Below, in pieces: positions 1-6,101 of a stretch of DNA of 59,453 nucleotides (its first letter is position 1; the number at the start of each line of letters is the position of its first letter). The notes under the pieces were generated by a model that did not search any database, was not told the DNA's origin, and saw nothing but the letters and a program-made list of their open reading frames with translations. Made by a program: the position numbers and the translations under genes. The stretch spans positions 1 through 59,453 of the forward strand of contig JAJYXI010000072.1 in NCBI GenBank assembly GCA_021791055.1, given 5' to 3'. The DNA comes from Nitrospirota bacterium. Lineage in GTDB: Bacteria > Nitrospirota > Thermodesulfovibrionia > Thermodesulfovibrionales > Dissulfurispiraceae.

Positions 1-2
1 CG

Positions 3-112
3 AGTTATCAGTGGACATTATCAATCCCCCTCCATGATGAGCTTGGCCAGGCCTTCTTCACAAGCTTATAAAACAAGCCGGACTCACTGTTGAGGAATTT
101 AACGAACTGTAG
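3..112 (+). pseudogene. HicA-like toxin C-terminal fragment, frameshifted
   Basis: The window opens inside what looks like the end of a HicA (YcfA-type) mRNA interferase. One frame reads LSIPLHDELGQ up to about base 50. The next frame continues GLLHKLIKQAGLTVEEFNEL and stops with TAG at 110-112. Joined with one missing base near 48-50, they match the usual HicA tail (beta strand IPxH, then a helix ending AGLTxEEFxEL). The upstream part lies outside the window. A one-base deletion means either a decayed toxin or a sequencing error. The family call comes from remembered motifs and is moderately sure. Confidence 0.5.
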
Positions 113-122
113 CTCTTTCAGC

Positions 123-154
123 CTTCCGCGCTTCCGAACTTCTGGACTTCCGGA
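123..154. repeat. Octamer array CTTCCGNN x4
   Basis: Four consecutive 8-bp units (CTTCCGCG, CTTCCGAA, CTTCTGGA, CTTCCGGA) lie just downstream of the HicA-like fragment, followed by a degenerate fifth. No inverted partner is visible nearby. It resembles the other 7-9 bp arrays of this window. Apart from this array and the GTTGACA repeats, I see no gene in 113-350. Confidence 0.6.
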
Positions 155-250
155 CTATTTGGATGTTGGTCAGTGCGACTCTTCGCAAGACTCGCTTCGA
201 GCGGATATTGGGGCGAATGTTATTTGAATTGATACTTCCCTTGTCCTCTG

Positions 251-318
251 GTTGACAATAAAATATTTTGTTGACATGCAAAATAATGGTTGACAAAATT
301 AATTATTTTTGTTATTGT
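251..318 (+). promoter_or_regulatory. Triple GTTGACA direct repeat with 19-bp spacing and promoter
   Basis: GTTGACA occurs at 251-257, 270-276 and 289-295, exactly 19 bp apart, in an A/T-rich setting. The last copy contains a perfect -35 TTGACA (290-295), followed after 17 bp by TATTGT (313-318), a fair -10. The start codon of the next gene is at 351 and its ribosome site (GAGGAGG) is near 337-343. The regular spacing suggests repeated operators as well as a promoter. The obvious ligand is the XRE-domain protein encoded second in this operon (inference). Confidence 0.55.
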
Positions 319-350
319 CTTTTATCTTGAAGCTTTGAGGAGGAATCAGA

Positions 351-944
351 ATGGACCAAAAACCTTGGGATGTACATCCGGCGTTAATGGAAGATAGGCT
401 TTGCTGTATTGCCAATATCATCAGTGATGTAAGAAATCGAACAATAGATTTGCATGATCCAAATGATGGTGATGGAGTTTGGAGTCTTGGTTGTCGGATA
501 TACGAACGAACAATAAATATAATTGACCGTGAAAGTAAAAAAATATCTTGGCTCGACACAATAAAAAATGGCCTGTATTTCGTTATTCTTATCGATGGCG
601 TTCCAATAAGATTTTATAAAGGTGATGTTGACAATCCCACTATGCGTTCACTCCATAGAAGATACCCCGAACTCGAAGCACAACAGTATCTTTTCTCATT
701 TTATGAACCTGAATGGTTTTGGCGTATTGTTGCAGAGACTGCTGATGATGGGAAAATACTTCGTATAGTAATGTTGCAGTACACAGAATCTGGTGATTCG
801 AAAAACTTATGGGAAATTCCTATCACAGAGCCTGTAACTGTTGAAACGCCATCTCTTGACACTGTCAGAGAAAGTGTTGTTCTTGAAAAACCAGTGGTCA
901 AGCCCAAAGTAGAAAAAACTATTGGAGTTGCTCACAATGGATAG
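351..944 (+). CDS. Hypothetical protein, partner of the XRE/ImmA-type gene
   Basis: A protein of 197 residues that I do not recognise. It is soluble, has no signal peptide or membrane segment, is mixed alpha/beta in look, and is rich in Trp and acidic residues. The last 40 residues (from about 155) are Pro/Val/Glu/Lys-rich and probably a flexible tail. The ATG at 351 follows a strong GAGGAGG site. The stop overlaps the start of the XRE/ImmA gene by 8 bases, so the two are translated together. A small unknown protein paired with an HTH-ImmA/IrrE metallopeptidase recalls two-gene defence or toxin-antitoxin modules such as RosmerTA. That assignment is a suggestion from architecture only. Confidence 0.7.
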   Translation: MDQKPWDVHPALMEDRLCCIANIISDVRNRTIDLHDPNDGDGVWSLGCRIYERTINIIDRESKKISWLDTIKNGLYFVILIDGVPIRFYKGDVDNPTMRSLHRRYPELEAQQYLFSFYEPEWFWRIVAETADDGKILRIVMLQYTESGDSKNLWEIPITEPVTVETPSLDTVRESVVLEKPVVKPKVEKTIGVAHNG

Positions 945-2079
945 GAATAGACCACTTTTCCAGGGCGCGAGGCTTCGTCTTGCACGTACATTTCATGGTC
1001 TGACCTTAGCTGAACTTGGGGAACAAGTGTCTGCGAGCAGACAATACATGCAGCGTCTTGAAAGCGAGCCAGAAGTTGCGCCAAGTAGAGATATGTTGCA
1101 TGCCATAGCTGAAACGTTGAGCGTTGAACCCCCATTCTTTTTTGAACCATTAGCTGGTGAAGTGAGAGAAGAAGAATGTCATTTCCGCAAACTACATACA
1201 ACACCATTAAACATGCGTATTCGTGCACTTTCTAATGGTACAATTTTTAATTTGCTTGTTTCCTACATCGAACAGGAACTTGAATTGCCAAAGATTAATA
1301 TCCCCTTTATTCAAGTCAAAAATCGTGAGGATATAGAAAAGGCTGCTGAAAAATGCAGACAACTCTGGGGGCTTTATATAGACGCACCAATTCATAATAT
1401 GACTAGGACGCTTGAGCGTGTTGGATGTGTCGTAACAACTTTTGAAGGTGTGTCCGAAGAGATTGATGCTTTTTCTTATTTCCGCTCACGGCCTATTATC
1501 GTAAGAAATACAGCTAAAAACAGCACCTCTAAATTGAGATTTGATTTAGCACATGAATGTGGTCACTTAGTAATGCATTCTAATCTTGAAGTTGGCGACT
1601 CTGTTTTAGAGGAACAGGCAAATCAATTCGCAAGTGCTTTTTTGTTGCCTCGTATTGCTTTTGTCAAAGAATTTCCAAAGACAAATCGATTTGACTGGAA
1701 TAAAATTTTTCAATTAAAAAAACGTTGGGGAGTAAGTATTCAGGCAATTGTAAAACGTGCGTATGACCTTGGGCTAATCAATGCAGTCCAATATCGTAAT
1801 GCTTATGTGCATATAAGTAGAAAGGGTTGGAAGCGGGCTGAGCCACCAAAAACAGAACCCGCATCTGAGCCTATAGAAATTATCCCTGTAGCATTTGATT
1901 TATTAAAACAGCATCGTGGCCTAACTATTACGGAAATTGCACATAATTTGTATTTAAAATGCTCGATTCTTAAAAGGTTTGGAATATTTTGTAAGAACTC
2001 TGAGTCAATAACTACAGCAAAAAAGATAATTCCTGTAAAGGAACATCCAATGAAGCATATAAAAATCAATATTAATTAA
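937..2079 (+). CDS. XRE-family HTH regulator with ImmA/IrrE-type zinc peptidase domain
   Basis: About 380 residues. Residues 5-65 form an XRE helix-turn-helix (LTLAELGEQVSASRQYMQRLE). The middle carries an ImmA/IrrE (COG2856-like) metallopeptidase signature, HECGH at about 206-210, followed by an acidic helix (EEQANQFASAFLLP) that completes the usual zinc site. The last 70 residues hold an extra region of unknown role. I chose the ATG at 937, which has GGAG at a normal distance, over a TTG 15 bases upstream; the ATG overlaps the preceding stop. In this family the peptidase typically cleaves a repressor or a partner. Here repressor and protease are one chain, so the upstream 197-residue protein is the likely partner. 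Autoregulation through the GTTGACA repeats is inferred. Confidence 0.85.
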   Translation: MDRNRPLFQGARLRLARTFHGLTLAELGEQVSASRQYMQRLESEPEVAPSRDMLHAIAETLSVEPPFFFEPLAGEVREEECHFRKLHTTPLNMRIRALSNGTIFNLLVSYIEQELELPKINIPFIQVKNREDIEKAAEKCRQLWGLYIDAPIHNMTRTLERVGCVVTTFEGVSEEIDAFSYFRSRPIIVRNTAKNSTSKLRFDLAHECGHLVMHSNLEVGDSVLEEQANQFASAFLLPRIAFVKEFPKTNRFDWNKIFQLKKRWGVSIQAIVKRAYDLGLINAVQYRNAYVHISRKGWKRAEPPKTEPASEPIEIIPVAFDLLKQHRGLTITEIAHNLYLKCSILKRFGIFCKNSESITTAKKIIPVKEHPMKHIKININ

Positions 2080-2112
2080 CCAACGATAAATGTCTCAGAG
2101 TTGTTAATTAAT
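2071..2112. terminator. A/T-rich inverted repeat between convergent genes
   Basis: ATTAATTAACCAAC (2071-2084) is mirrored by GTTGTTAATTAAT (2100-2112) with a single bulge, around a loop of about 15 bases. It sits exactly between the converging XRE/ImmA gene and the restriction enzyme gene, overlapping the stop of the former. It may act as a weak bidirectional terminator. It is not GC-rich, so the call is tentative. Confidence 0.4.
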
Positions 2113-2126
2113 TTGCAAAAGTTATT

Positions 2127-2618
2127 CTACCTGAACGTACTATTTGCCCAGGTTATGAACTCTTTCAGATCCATAACCTGAATTGCTTTTTCGTTATTAT
2201 CAGGAGTCGTATATTTTCTCTGCTTTACAGCATTTTTTAGCCATGTAATAGCGCCTTTTTTCCAACCATCACCATCAATGATTATTATGATGTGTTTTTC
2301 AGGCATGGCCTCTATGCAATTCAGATATAAGTAAGGCAACTTCTCATCAACAGAGCCAGCGACCTGCTGCCATTTACATTCTATTCTTATATCCATTTTG
2401 TATCGTTTAGATATCAGCCTGAATTCTGTGTTCCCGCCATGCTGATAAATTGTTGTGAATGGCACATTCATCAAAAGCAACTCATCTCCATATTTTTGAG
2501 GATTTTTAGTCCATTCTCTATAAAGCGCCTTAGTAAACCCTTTGGCAGAAAAAATAGTTTTTACTGTCTGCTCCAGTATATTTCCCGAGTCGTTAGCTAA
2601 TGTTCCCTGTTTAGGCAT
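2127..2618 (-). CDS. Putative type II restriction endonuclease (PD-(D/E)XK fold)
   Basis: 163 residues, the last gene of a controller-methylase-endonuclease operon. The probable active site is MDIRIECKWQQ, an E-x-K pattern after a beta strand, typical of PD-(D/E)XK nucleases. A second strand IIIIIDGDGW follows about 30 residues later. I place the start at 2618: MPKQGTLAN with GAGAGGCAGG upstream, overlapping the methylase stop by 8 bases. A start 18 bases earlier is also possible. Assignment as the restriction partner rests on position behind the methylase and on the motif. The recognition site cannot be read from the sequence, and a role in mismatch repair or another nuclease function is possible. 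Confidence 0.7.
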   Translation of the reverse strand: MPKQGTLANDSGNILEQTVKTIFSAKGFTKALYREWTKNPQKYGDELLLMNVPFTTIYQHGGNTEFRLISKRYKMDIRIECKWQQVAGSVDEKLPYLYLNCIEAMPEKHIIIIIDGDGWKKGAITWLKNAVKQRKYTTPDNNEKAIQVMDLKEFITWANSTFR

Positions 2619-3558
2619 AAACCTGCCTCTCTTCATGCTTTAGAAAAGAAGATGGTTTCTTAATAATTTCCTCAATTCTTTTCTTAGAAAGCTGAAGATA
2701 TTCATCTTCTAAATCAATCCCCACATATTTCCTGTTAAGCAAAACTGCTGCAACCCCTGTTGTTGAACTGCCACAGAAGGGATCAAGCACTAAATCGCCT
2801 TCTTTTGTAGAGGCAAGGACAATTCTTTTCAAAAGCTCCGCAGGTTTTTGAGTTGGATGTTTGCCGAACCTCTTTTCCTCGGCTGGCGGCGATGATATCT
2901 CCCACACATTACGCATCTGTTTACCTTGATTCATTTTCTTCATCAACTGGTAATCAAAATAATGTTTGCTCTTTGCGTTCTTTGCAGCCCATAAAACAAT
3001 TTCTGTTGAATGTGTGAAATATCTGCATGAAAGATTCGGTGGCGCATTACGCTTATACCAGATAATATCATTAAGGATTTTATACCCAAGTTCCTGCATT
3101 GCAAATCCAACCGAGTAAATGATATGTGTTGTGCCTGATACCCATATAGTGCCATTAGGCTTCAGAACACGCTGACACGCCCTAAGCCATTCAAGAGTAA
3201 ATTTATGATTTTCTTCGACCCCTTTGGATTTGTCCCATTTGCCTTTATTTACAGAAACCATCCTCCCGGCATGACAGGTAATCCCTCCGTTAGAAAGGAA
3301 ATAGGGTGGATCGGCAAAAATCATATCAACACTGTTTTCCCTTGCCTGATTCAGTATCTCGATACAATTACCTTTGAGAAGTCTTACTGAATGTTCTGGG
3401 TCATCGTAATATTTTTTGAATAGTTTTTTATGCTCATAAGTAGCCGTTTCTTCAGAAATGTAAAAATTAAGCGGGCCTTCTGGAATGTTATAAGTTATGG
3501 TCTGCTTCTCATTAACTTTGCGCCCTTTCGATTTTTTGTTATTTGTTCTTTTTTGCAT
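2611..3558 (-). CDS. DNA adenine N6-methyltransferase (beta group, MboII/DpnA-like)
   Basis: 315 residues. The catalytic motif IV is DPPYFLSNGG at about residues 83-92. The AdoMet-binding motif I, DPFCGSSTTG, comes near the C-terminus (about 259-268). This order is the beta class of amino-methyltransferases, whose DPPYFLSNGG members include M.MboII and M.DpnA. The target recognition region lies between the motifs. It protects host DNA from the adjacent endonuclease. I chose the ATG at 3558 because AGGAG lies 4 bases upstream; another ATG is at 3570. The start lies inside the end of the controller gene, so translation is coupled. Confidence 0.92.
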   Translation of the reverse strand: MQKRTNNKKSKGRKVNEKQTITYNIPEGPLNFYISEETATYEHKKLFKKYYDDPEHSVRLLKGNCIEILNQARENSVDMIFADPPYFLSNGGITCHAGRMVSVNKGKWDKSKGVEENHKFTLEWLRACQRVLKPNGTIWVSGTTHIIYSVGFAMQELGYKILNDIIWYKRNAPPNLSCRYFTHSTEIVLWAAKNAKSKHYFDYQLMKKMNQGKQMRNVWEISSPPAEEKRFGKHPTQKPAELLKRIVLASTKEGDLVLDPFCGSSTTGVAAVLLNRKYVGIDLEDEYLQLSKKRIEEIIKKPSSFLKHEERQVYA

Positions 3559-3769
3559 CGGCTCCTGCAAATAAATCAGAGATTTTTACACGTAGTGCCT
3601 GCGCTATTTTCTGGATATTCTCAACAGAAACATTTCTTTTCCCACATTCGACATGACTAATGTATGTCCTATGAAGCCCACAAAGGTCAGCGAGCTGCTC
3701 TTGAGACAGGTTTTTTGCCTCTCGATAAGTGCGAACATTTTTGCCGAATATTTTTTTGATGTCAGGCAT
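3539..3769 (-). CDS. Restriction-modification controller (C) protein
   Basis: 76 residues, nearly all one XRE helix-turn-helix (LSQEQLADLCGLHRTYISHV, then ECGKRNVSVENIQKIAQAL). The motif LHRTYISxVExGxRNxS is the hallmark of C proteins of type II systems such as C.PvuII or C.AhdI. These proteins dimerise on C-boxes upstream of their own gene, first activating and then repressing, which delays endonuclease expression until host DNA is methylated. The matching C-boxes sit 32 bases upstream of the start. The gene overlaps the methylase start, giving the order C-M-R. Confidence 0.93.
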   Translation of the reverse strand: MPDIKKIFGKNVRTYREAKNLSQEQLADLCGLHRTYISHVECGKRNVSVENIQKIAQALRVKISDLFAGADAKKNK

Positions 3770-3801
3770 CTTCTATTGAAGATCATTCTTGATCAAATGA
3801 T

Positions 3802-3827
3802 GATTATAAGTCTATAGACTATAAGTC
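3802..3827 (-). promoter_or_regulatory. C-box operator pair of the restriction system
   Basis: Read on the minus strand, GACTTATAGTC (3827-3817) and GACTTATAATC (3812-3802) are separated by TATA. This is the classical double C-box bound by controller proteins (GACTnnnAGTC type with a TATA-like centre). The left half-site is a perfect match and the right has one change, which fits a strong distal site and a weak proximal site. It precedes the controller gene at 3769. Confidence 0.88.
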
Positions 3828-4109
3828 ACATCTAAAAACCATTTATATCCGCATCAAGTGCGGAATGGCAACAATGTTCTTATCGGTGATACAAGGCGGA
3901 AGAAGTTTTACATCCCCCTCGCATATAAAGTAATGGAACGATTCTTAAAGGCTGGCTTTGTACTAAAGGAAGATATCATCAAAGTCCAGCACAATTGCAA
4001 GGCAACAGGCTTTTGGATGAAAAAGTCAAAGAATTACAACTTTCTTTTAATTATGCATGAACACATTTTTGTATTTAAAAAGCAGGCAAGCGGGAAAGCA
4101 CATAAGTAG
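3825..4109 (+). pseudogene. DNA methylase C-terminal fragment
   Basis: An open frame of about 90 codons reading GNNVLIGDTRRKKFYIPLAY, then VMERFLKAGFVLKEDI, then MHEHIFVFKK. This is the conserved C-terminal end of an N4/N6 DNA methylase of the type with IGDTRxxxxYIPLA and HEHxFVFxK. The catalytic DPPY part is absent, and an in-frame TAA at 3822-3824 closes the reading frame upstream. A GTG at 3858 could start an 83-residue product, but it would lack a catalytic site. It looks like a relic of another modification gene. The last residues run into the octamer array at 4080. Confidence 0.75.
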
Positions 4110-4135
4110 GCAAGCAGGAAAATATGTAAGAAAGC
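4080..4135. repeat. Left octamer array (AAGCAGGN) of the four-helix-bundle element
   Basis: Seven successive 8-bp units: AAGCAGGC, AAGCGGGA, AAGCACAT, AAGTAGGC, AAGCAGGA, then the degenerate AAATATGT and AAGAAAGC. Read as reverse complement, the unit family is the same as that of the array at 4545-4576, so the two arrays are inverted relative to one another around the gene at 4201. Confidence 0.8.
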
Positions 4136-4182
4136 TTGCAGTCTTGCTCACTTGCAAACTTACGCGGTTGCGAACTTGCAAC
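4135..4182. repeat. Inner octamer array (CTTGCNNN) x6
   Basis: Six units of 8 bp directly follow the left array in the opposite sense: CTTGCAGT, CTTGCTCA, CTTGCAAA, CTTACGCG, GTTGCGAA, CTTGCAAC. Together with 4080-4135 this can fold into an imperfect long hairpin immediately before the four-helix-bundle gene. Confidence 0.8.
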
Positions 4183-4200
4183 TATGGTAAAATATCTGGC

Positions 4201-4545
4201 ATGGGGAAATATCAGGACCTTATCGTATTCCAGAAAGCAGATGAACTTGCATTCCATATCTACAGAATGACTGCAAGTTTTCCTAAAGACGAAACATATG
4301 GTCTGACGTCCCAATTACGGCGTGCAGCTTTATCAATACCTACTAATATAGTCGAAGGCAATGCACGAAAGAGCAAAAAGGAATTCAAGCAGTTTCTGAA
4401 TATCGCATTAGGTTCACATGCAGAAACCGAATACCTTTTTGGTTTTGCAAAGCGTCTCGGACTGCACAAAACAGATCATTGCCACATCGAAGACCTGATT
4501 TCCGAAGTTGGTAAACTGCTGTGGAGTTTTTACAGGACTCTCTAA
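4201..4545 (+). CDS. Four-helix-bundle protein (bS23 / IVS-encoded family)
   Basis: 114 residues from ATG at 4201. It has the family signature: a start like YQDLIVFQKADELAFHIYRM, then LTSQLRRAALSIPTNIVEGN and ARKSKKEFKQFLNIALGS. The fold is four antiparallel helices. Relatives are encoded by intervening sequences in 23S rRNA of spirochaetes and by free-standing genes of unknown function, and the Avd protein of diversity-generating retroelements has the same fold. There is no rRNA, reverse transcriptase or variable repeat here. The gene is set between inverted octamer arrays (4080-4182 and 4545-4576) and has no clear Shine-Dalgarno site. A longer frame from 4057 would run through the arrays and is unlikely to be used. 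Confidence 0.88.
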   Translation: MGKYQDLIVFQKADELAFHIYRMTASFPKDETYGLTSQLRRAALSIPTNIVEGNARKSKKEFKQFLNIALGSHAETEYLFGFAKRLGLHKTDHCHIEDLISEVGKLLWSFYRTL

Positions 4546-4576
4546 CTCGCTGACTTACCTGCTTGCTGACTTGCTA
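4545..4576. repeat. Right octamer array of the four-helix-bundle element
   Basis: Four 8-bp units, ACTCGCTG, ACTTACCT, GCTTGCTG and ACTTGCTA, begin within the stop codon of the four-helix-bundle gene. The reverse complement (AAGCAGGT, AAGTCAGC) matches the units of the left array at 4080. Confidence 0.8.
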
Positions 4577-4633
4577 ATTAATAGGCGGTTTATCTGTGAA
4601 CACCCTCCTTGCTTGATTTTTTGAGACAATTAG

Positions 4634-4660
4634 TATAATATTTGATACAAATGTATCAAA
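4634..4660 (+). promoter_or_regulatory. -10 box and perfect operator dyad over the MNT start codon
   Basis: TATAAT at 4634-4639 is a consensus -10. Directly after it, TTTGATAC (4641-4648) and GTATCAAA (4653-4660) form a perfect 8-bp dyad with a 4-bp centre, and the ATG at 4651 lies inside it. With the -10 this close, the message would be leaderless or almost so. The dyad is well placed for autorepression by the winged-helix part of the MNT protein. Confidence 0.65.
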
Positions 4661-5199
4661 AGATAACACACCTAAAAGTGCTCTCTCTTTTTATGGACAA
4701 CCCATACGAAAAATATTATCTTAGGGAAGCGGCAAGGCTCCTTAAGATCAGCCCCATGACACTTAAACGCTCCCTCGATTTTCTTCTTAAAAACAACCTT
4801 ATAGTTAAAGAAAAGAGCAAGAACCAGATTCTTTATTCTGCAAATATGCAGAACCCTGCCTTCAGGCATATAAAAATTTCCCGCAGCCTTTCGGTGCTTA
4901 TGCAAAAAGGCATTGTGGAATTCATAAAAGAAAAAGTCCCAGGTGTAAGCTCGATAATCATTTATGGAAGTTATGCAAAAGGAGAGGAAACTAAAGACAG
5001 CGATATTGATATCCTCGTAATAACACCTGTTAAAAAAAATATTTCAGGCGAAATATCCACTCTCATGAGGAGAGATGTTAACCTGTCTTTTTTCAGTCCT
5101 GCAGAATGGAGCAGACAGGCAAGGGCAAACAGGGCTTTTTATCTTGATGTTATTACCGAAGGGATTGTGCTTTACGGCACAAAGCCGGTGGTTGAATGA
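4651..5199 (+). CDS. MNT-family nucleotidyltransferase antitoxin with N-terminal winged helix
   Basis: 182 residues. Residues 1-75 form a winged helix-turn-helix (YLREAARLLKISPMTLKRSL). The second half is a minimal nucleotidyltransferase with the active-site pattern GSYAKGEETKDSDIDILV (G-S then D-x-D). In HEPN/MNT toxin-antitoxin pairs the MNT enzyme is the antitoxin and can block the HEPN RNase by adding AMP to it. The fused DNA-binding domain suggests autoregulation through the dyad over its start. I preferred the ATG at 4651 to a TTG 9 bases upstream. The TGA stop overlaps the HEPN start (ATGA). Confidence 0.88.
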   Translation: MYQKITHLKVLSLFMDNPYEKYYLREAARLLKISPMTLKRSLDFLLKNNLIVKEKSKNQILYSANMQNPAFRHIKISRSLSVLMQKGIVEFIKEKVPGVSSIIIYGSYAKGEETKDSDIDILVITPVKKNISGEISTLMRRDVNLSFFSPAEWSRQARANRAFYLDVITEGIVLYGTKPVVE

Positions 5200-5630
5200 A
5201 TATTAGTGAATGTTTTGAAAAAAGGCTTTTGAAAAAAGGGCGGCCAGATCCGCTTAAGACCGAAAAGGCATTTGAAATATCAAAAAAGAGTCTTGTTAAA
5301 GCAAAACGCCTTCTAAAACACAACTTTTATTCTGAGGCGATTATTGCAGCCTATACCGCCATGTTTCAGTCTGCAAGAGCCTTACTTTTTAAAGACGGCA
5401 TCTTCGAGCGAAGTCATTACTGCGTTATTGAATACCTTAAAGAGAACTATGTAAAAAAACACCTGCTGTCGCAGGATTATCTTCACTCCATAGATGTTTA
5501 CAGAACACAGCGCCATGAGGTGCTTTATGGCCTTGAGGAAATTTCTTATGAAAAGAGTGAAGTTGAAGATGCAATTGAAAAGACGGAAAAATTTATAAAG
5601 GCTGTTTCTAAAATAGTAGGCAGCAAGTAA
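5196..5630 (+). CDS. HEPN-domain protein (putative toxin of MNT/HEPN pair)
   Basis: 144 residues, all helical, with the usual HEPN start (AFEISKKSLVKAKRLLKHNF, YSEAIIAAYTAMFQSARALL). Near residue 112 it has YRTQRHEVLYG, which occupies the place of the R-x4-6-H RNase motif but has only three residues between Arg and His. This is the PF05168-like subgroup, where RNase activity is less certain. It overlaps the MNT gene by 4 bases, so the two are one operon. The terminator at 5650 follows. Confidence 0.83.
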   Translation: MNISECFEKRLLKKGRPDPLKTEKAFEISKKSLVKAKRLLKHNFYSEAIIAAYTAMFQSARALLFKDGIFERSHYCVIEYLKENYVKKHLLSQDYLHSIDVYRTQRHEVLYGLEEISYEKSEVEDAIEKTEKFIKAVSKIVGSK

Positions 5631-5649
5631 CCATTCATCTTCTACGAAA

Positions 5650-5678
5650 CCGGCTCATCCTGCCGGACTAAATTTTTT
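5650..5678 (+). terminator. Rho-independent terminator after the MNT/HEPN operon
   Basis: CCGGC (5650-5654) pairs with GCCGG (5662-5666) over a 7-base loop and is followed by ACTAAATTTTTT. It lies 20 bases after the HEPN stop, between convergent genes. Confidence 0.6.
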
Positions 5679-5717
5679 AATTCGACAACCTTGTTGCCAG
5701 AGAAGCAATCGGGCGGT

Positions 5718-5912
5718 TTATTCTTGAACGGTTTTAGGATTTCTGGTCTTTTCCTCGTATTTCAAGCACTCCATTGCAGAGGCCTTGAAGACTTCATCAG
5801 AGGGCATGTTTTTTGTCTTGAATCCCATGGCCTTGCATCCATAAGGAAAGTCTTTATCCCATGTGATGTAAAAATGCTTGCACTTAAAACAGTCGATTTT
5901 TTCCTGTTCCAT
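5718..5912 (-). CDS. Small conserved four-Cys protein
   Basis: 64 residues with the pattern CFKCKHFYITWDKDFPYGC, then MECLKYEEK. This is a conserved small family in anaerobic bacteria that is sometimes misannotated as a uracil-DNA glycosylase. The four Cys (C-x2-C, C, C) could bind zinc or an Fe-S cluster. The function is unknown. It is the reading frame with conserved spacing here; a longer frame on the opposite strand at 5691-6002 has no recognisable features. The 190 bases upstream to 6102 hold no gene I can see. Confidence 0.7.
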   Translation of the reverse strand: MEQEKIDCFKCKHFYITWDKDFPYGCKAMGFKTKNMPSDEVFKASAMECLKYEEKTRNPKTVQE

Positions 5913-6101
5913 AAGTTAAGAACGCTGCCTTTTAAGCATAGCAGGTATGCGTGCGGTAAAAAGATTTACAAGCACCACCGATGTGAGACATTTGTATATT
6001 AAAAAACAATCACTCTTCAGTGGATAAAGAACTGCATATCTGTTTAAACCCAGTCGTGCATTTGGAAAGCTTTTTACCGTATGCATATCTGCTATAAGGG
6101 T

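Noticed and set aside
4080-4182. Possible CRISPR array
   Set aside because: Units are only 8 bp with no spacers, and there are no cas genes; it is a short tandem repeat.
4201-4545. Avd accessory gene of a diversity-generating retroelement
   Set aside because: Same fold, but no reverse transcriptase or template/variable repeat pair is present anywhere in the window.
4201-4545. Intervening sequence within a 23S rRNA gene
   Set aside because: No rRNA sequence flanks the gene; neighbours are protein genes and repeats.
5691-6002. 103-codon plus-strand frame opposite the small Cys protein
   Set aside because: No family features; the minus-strand 64-residue protein has a conserved Cys pattern.
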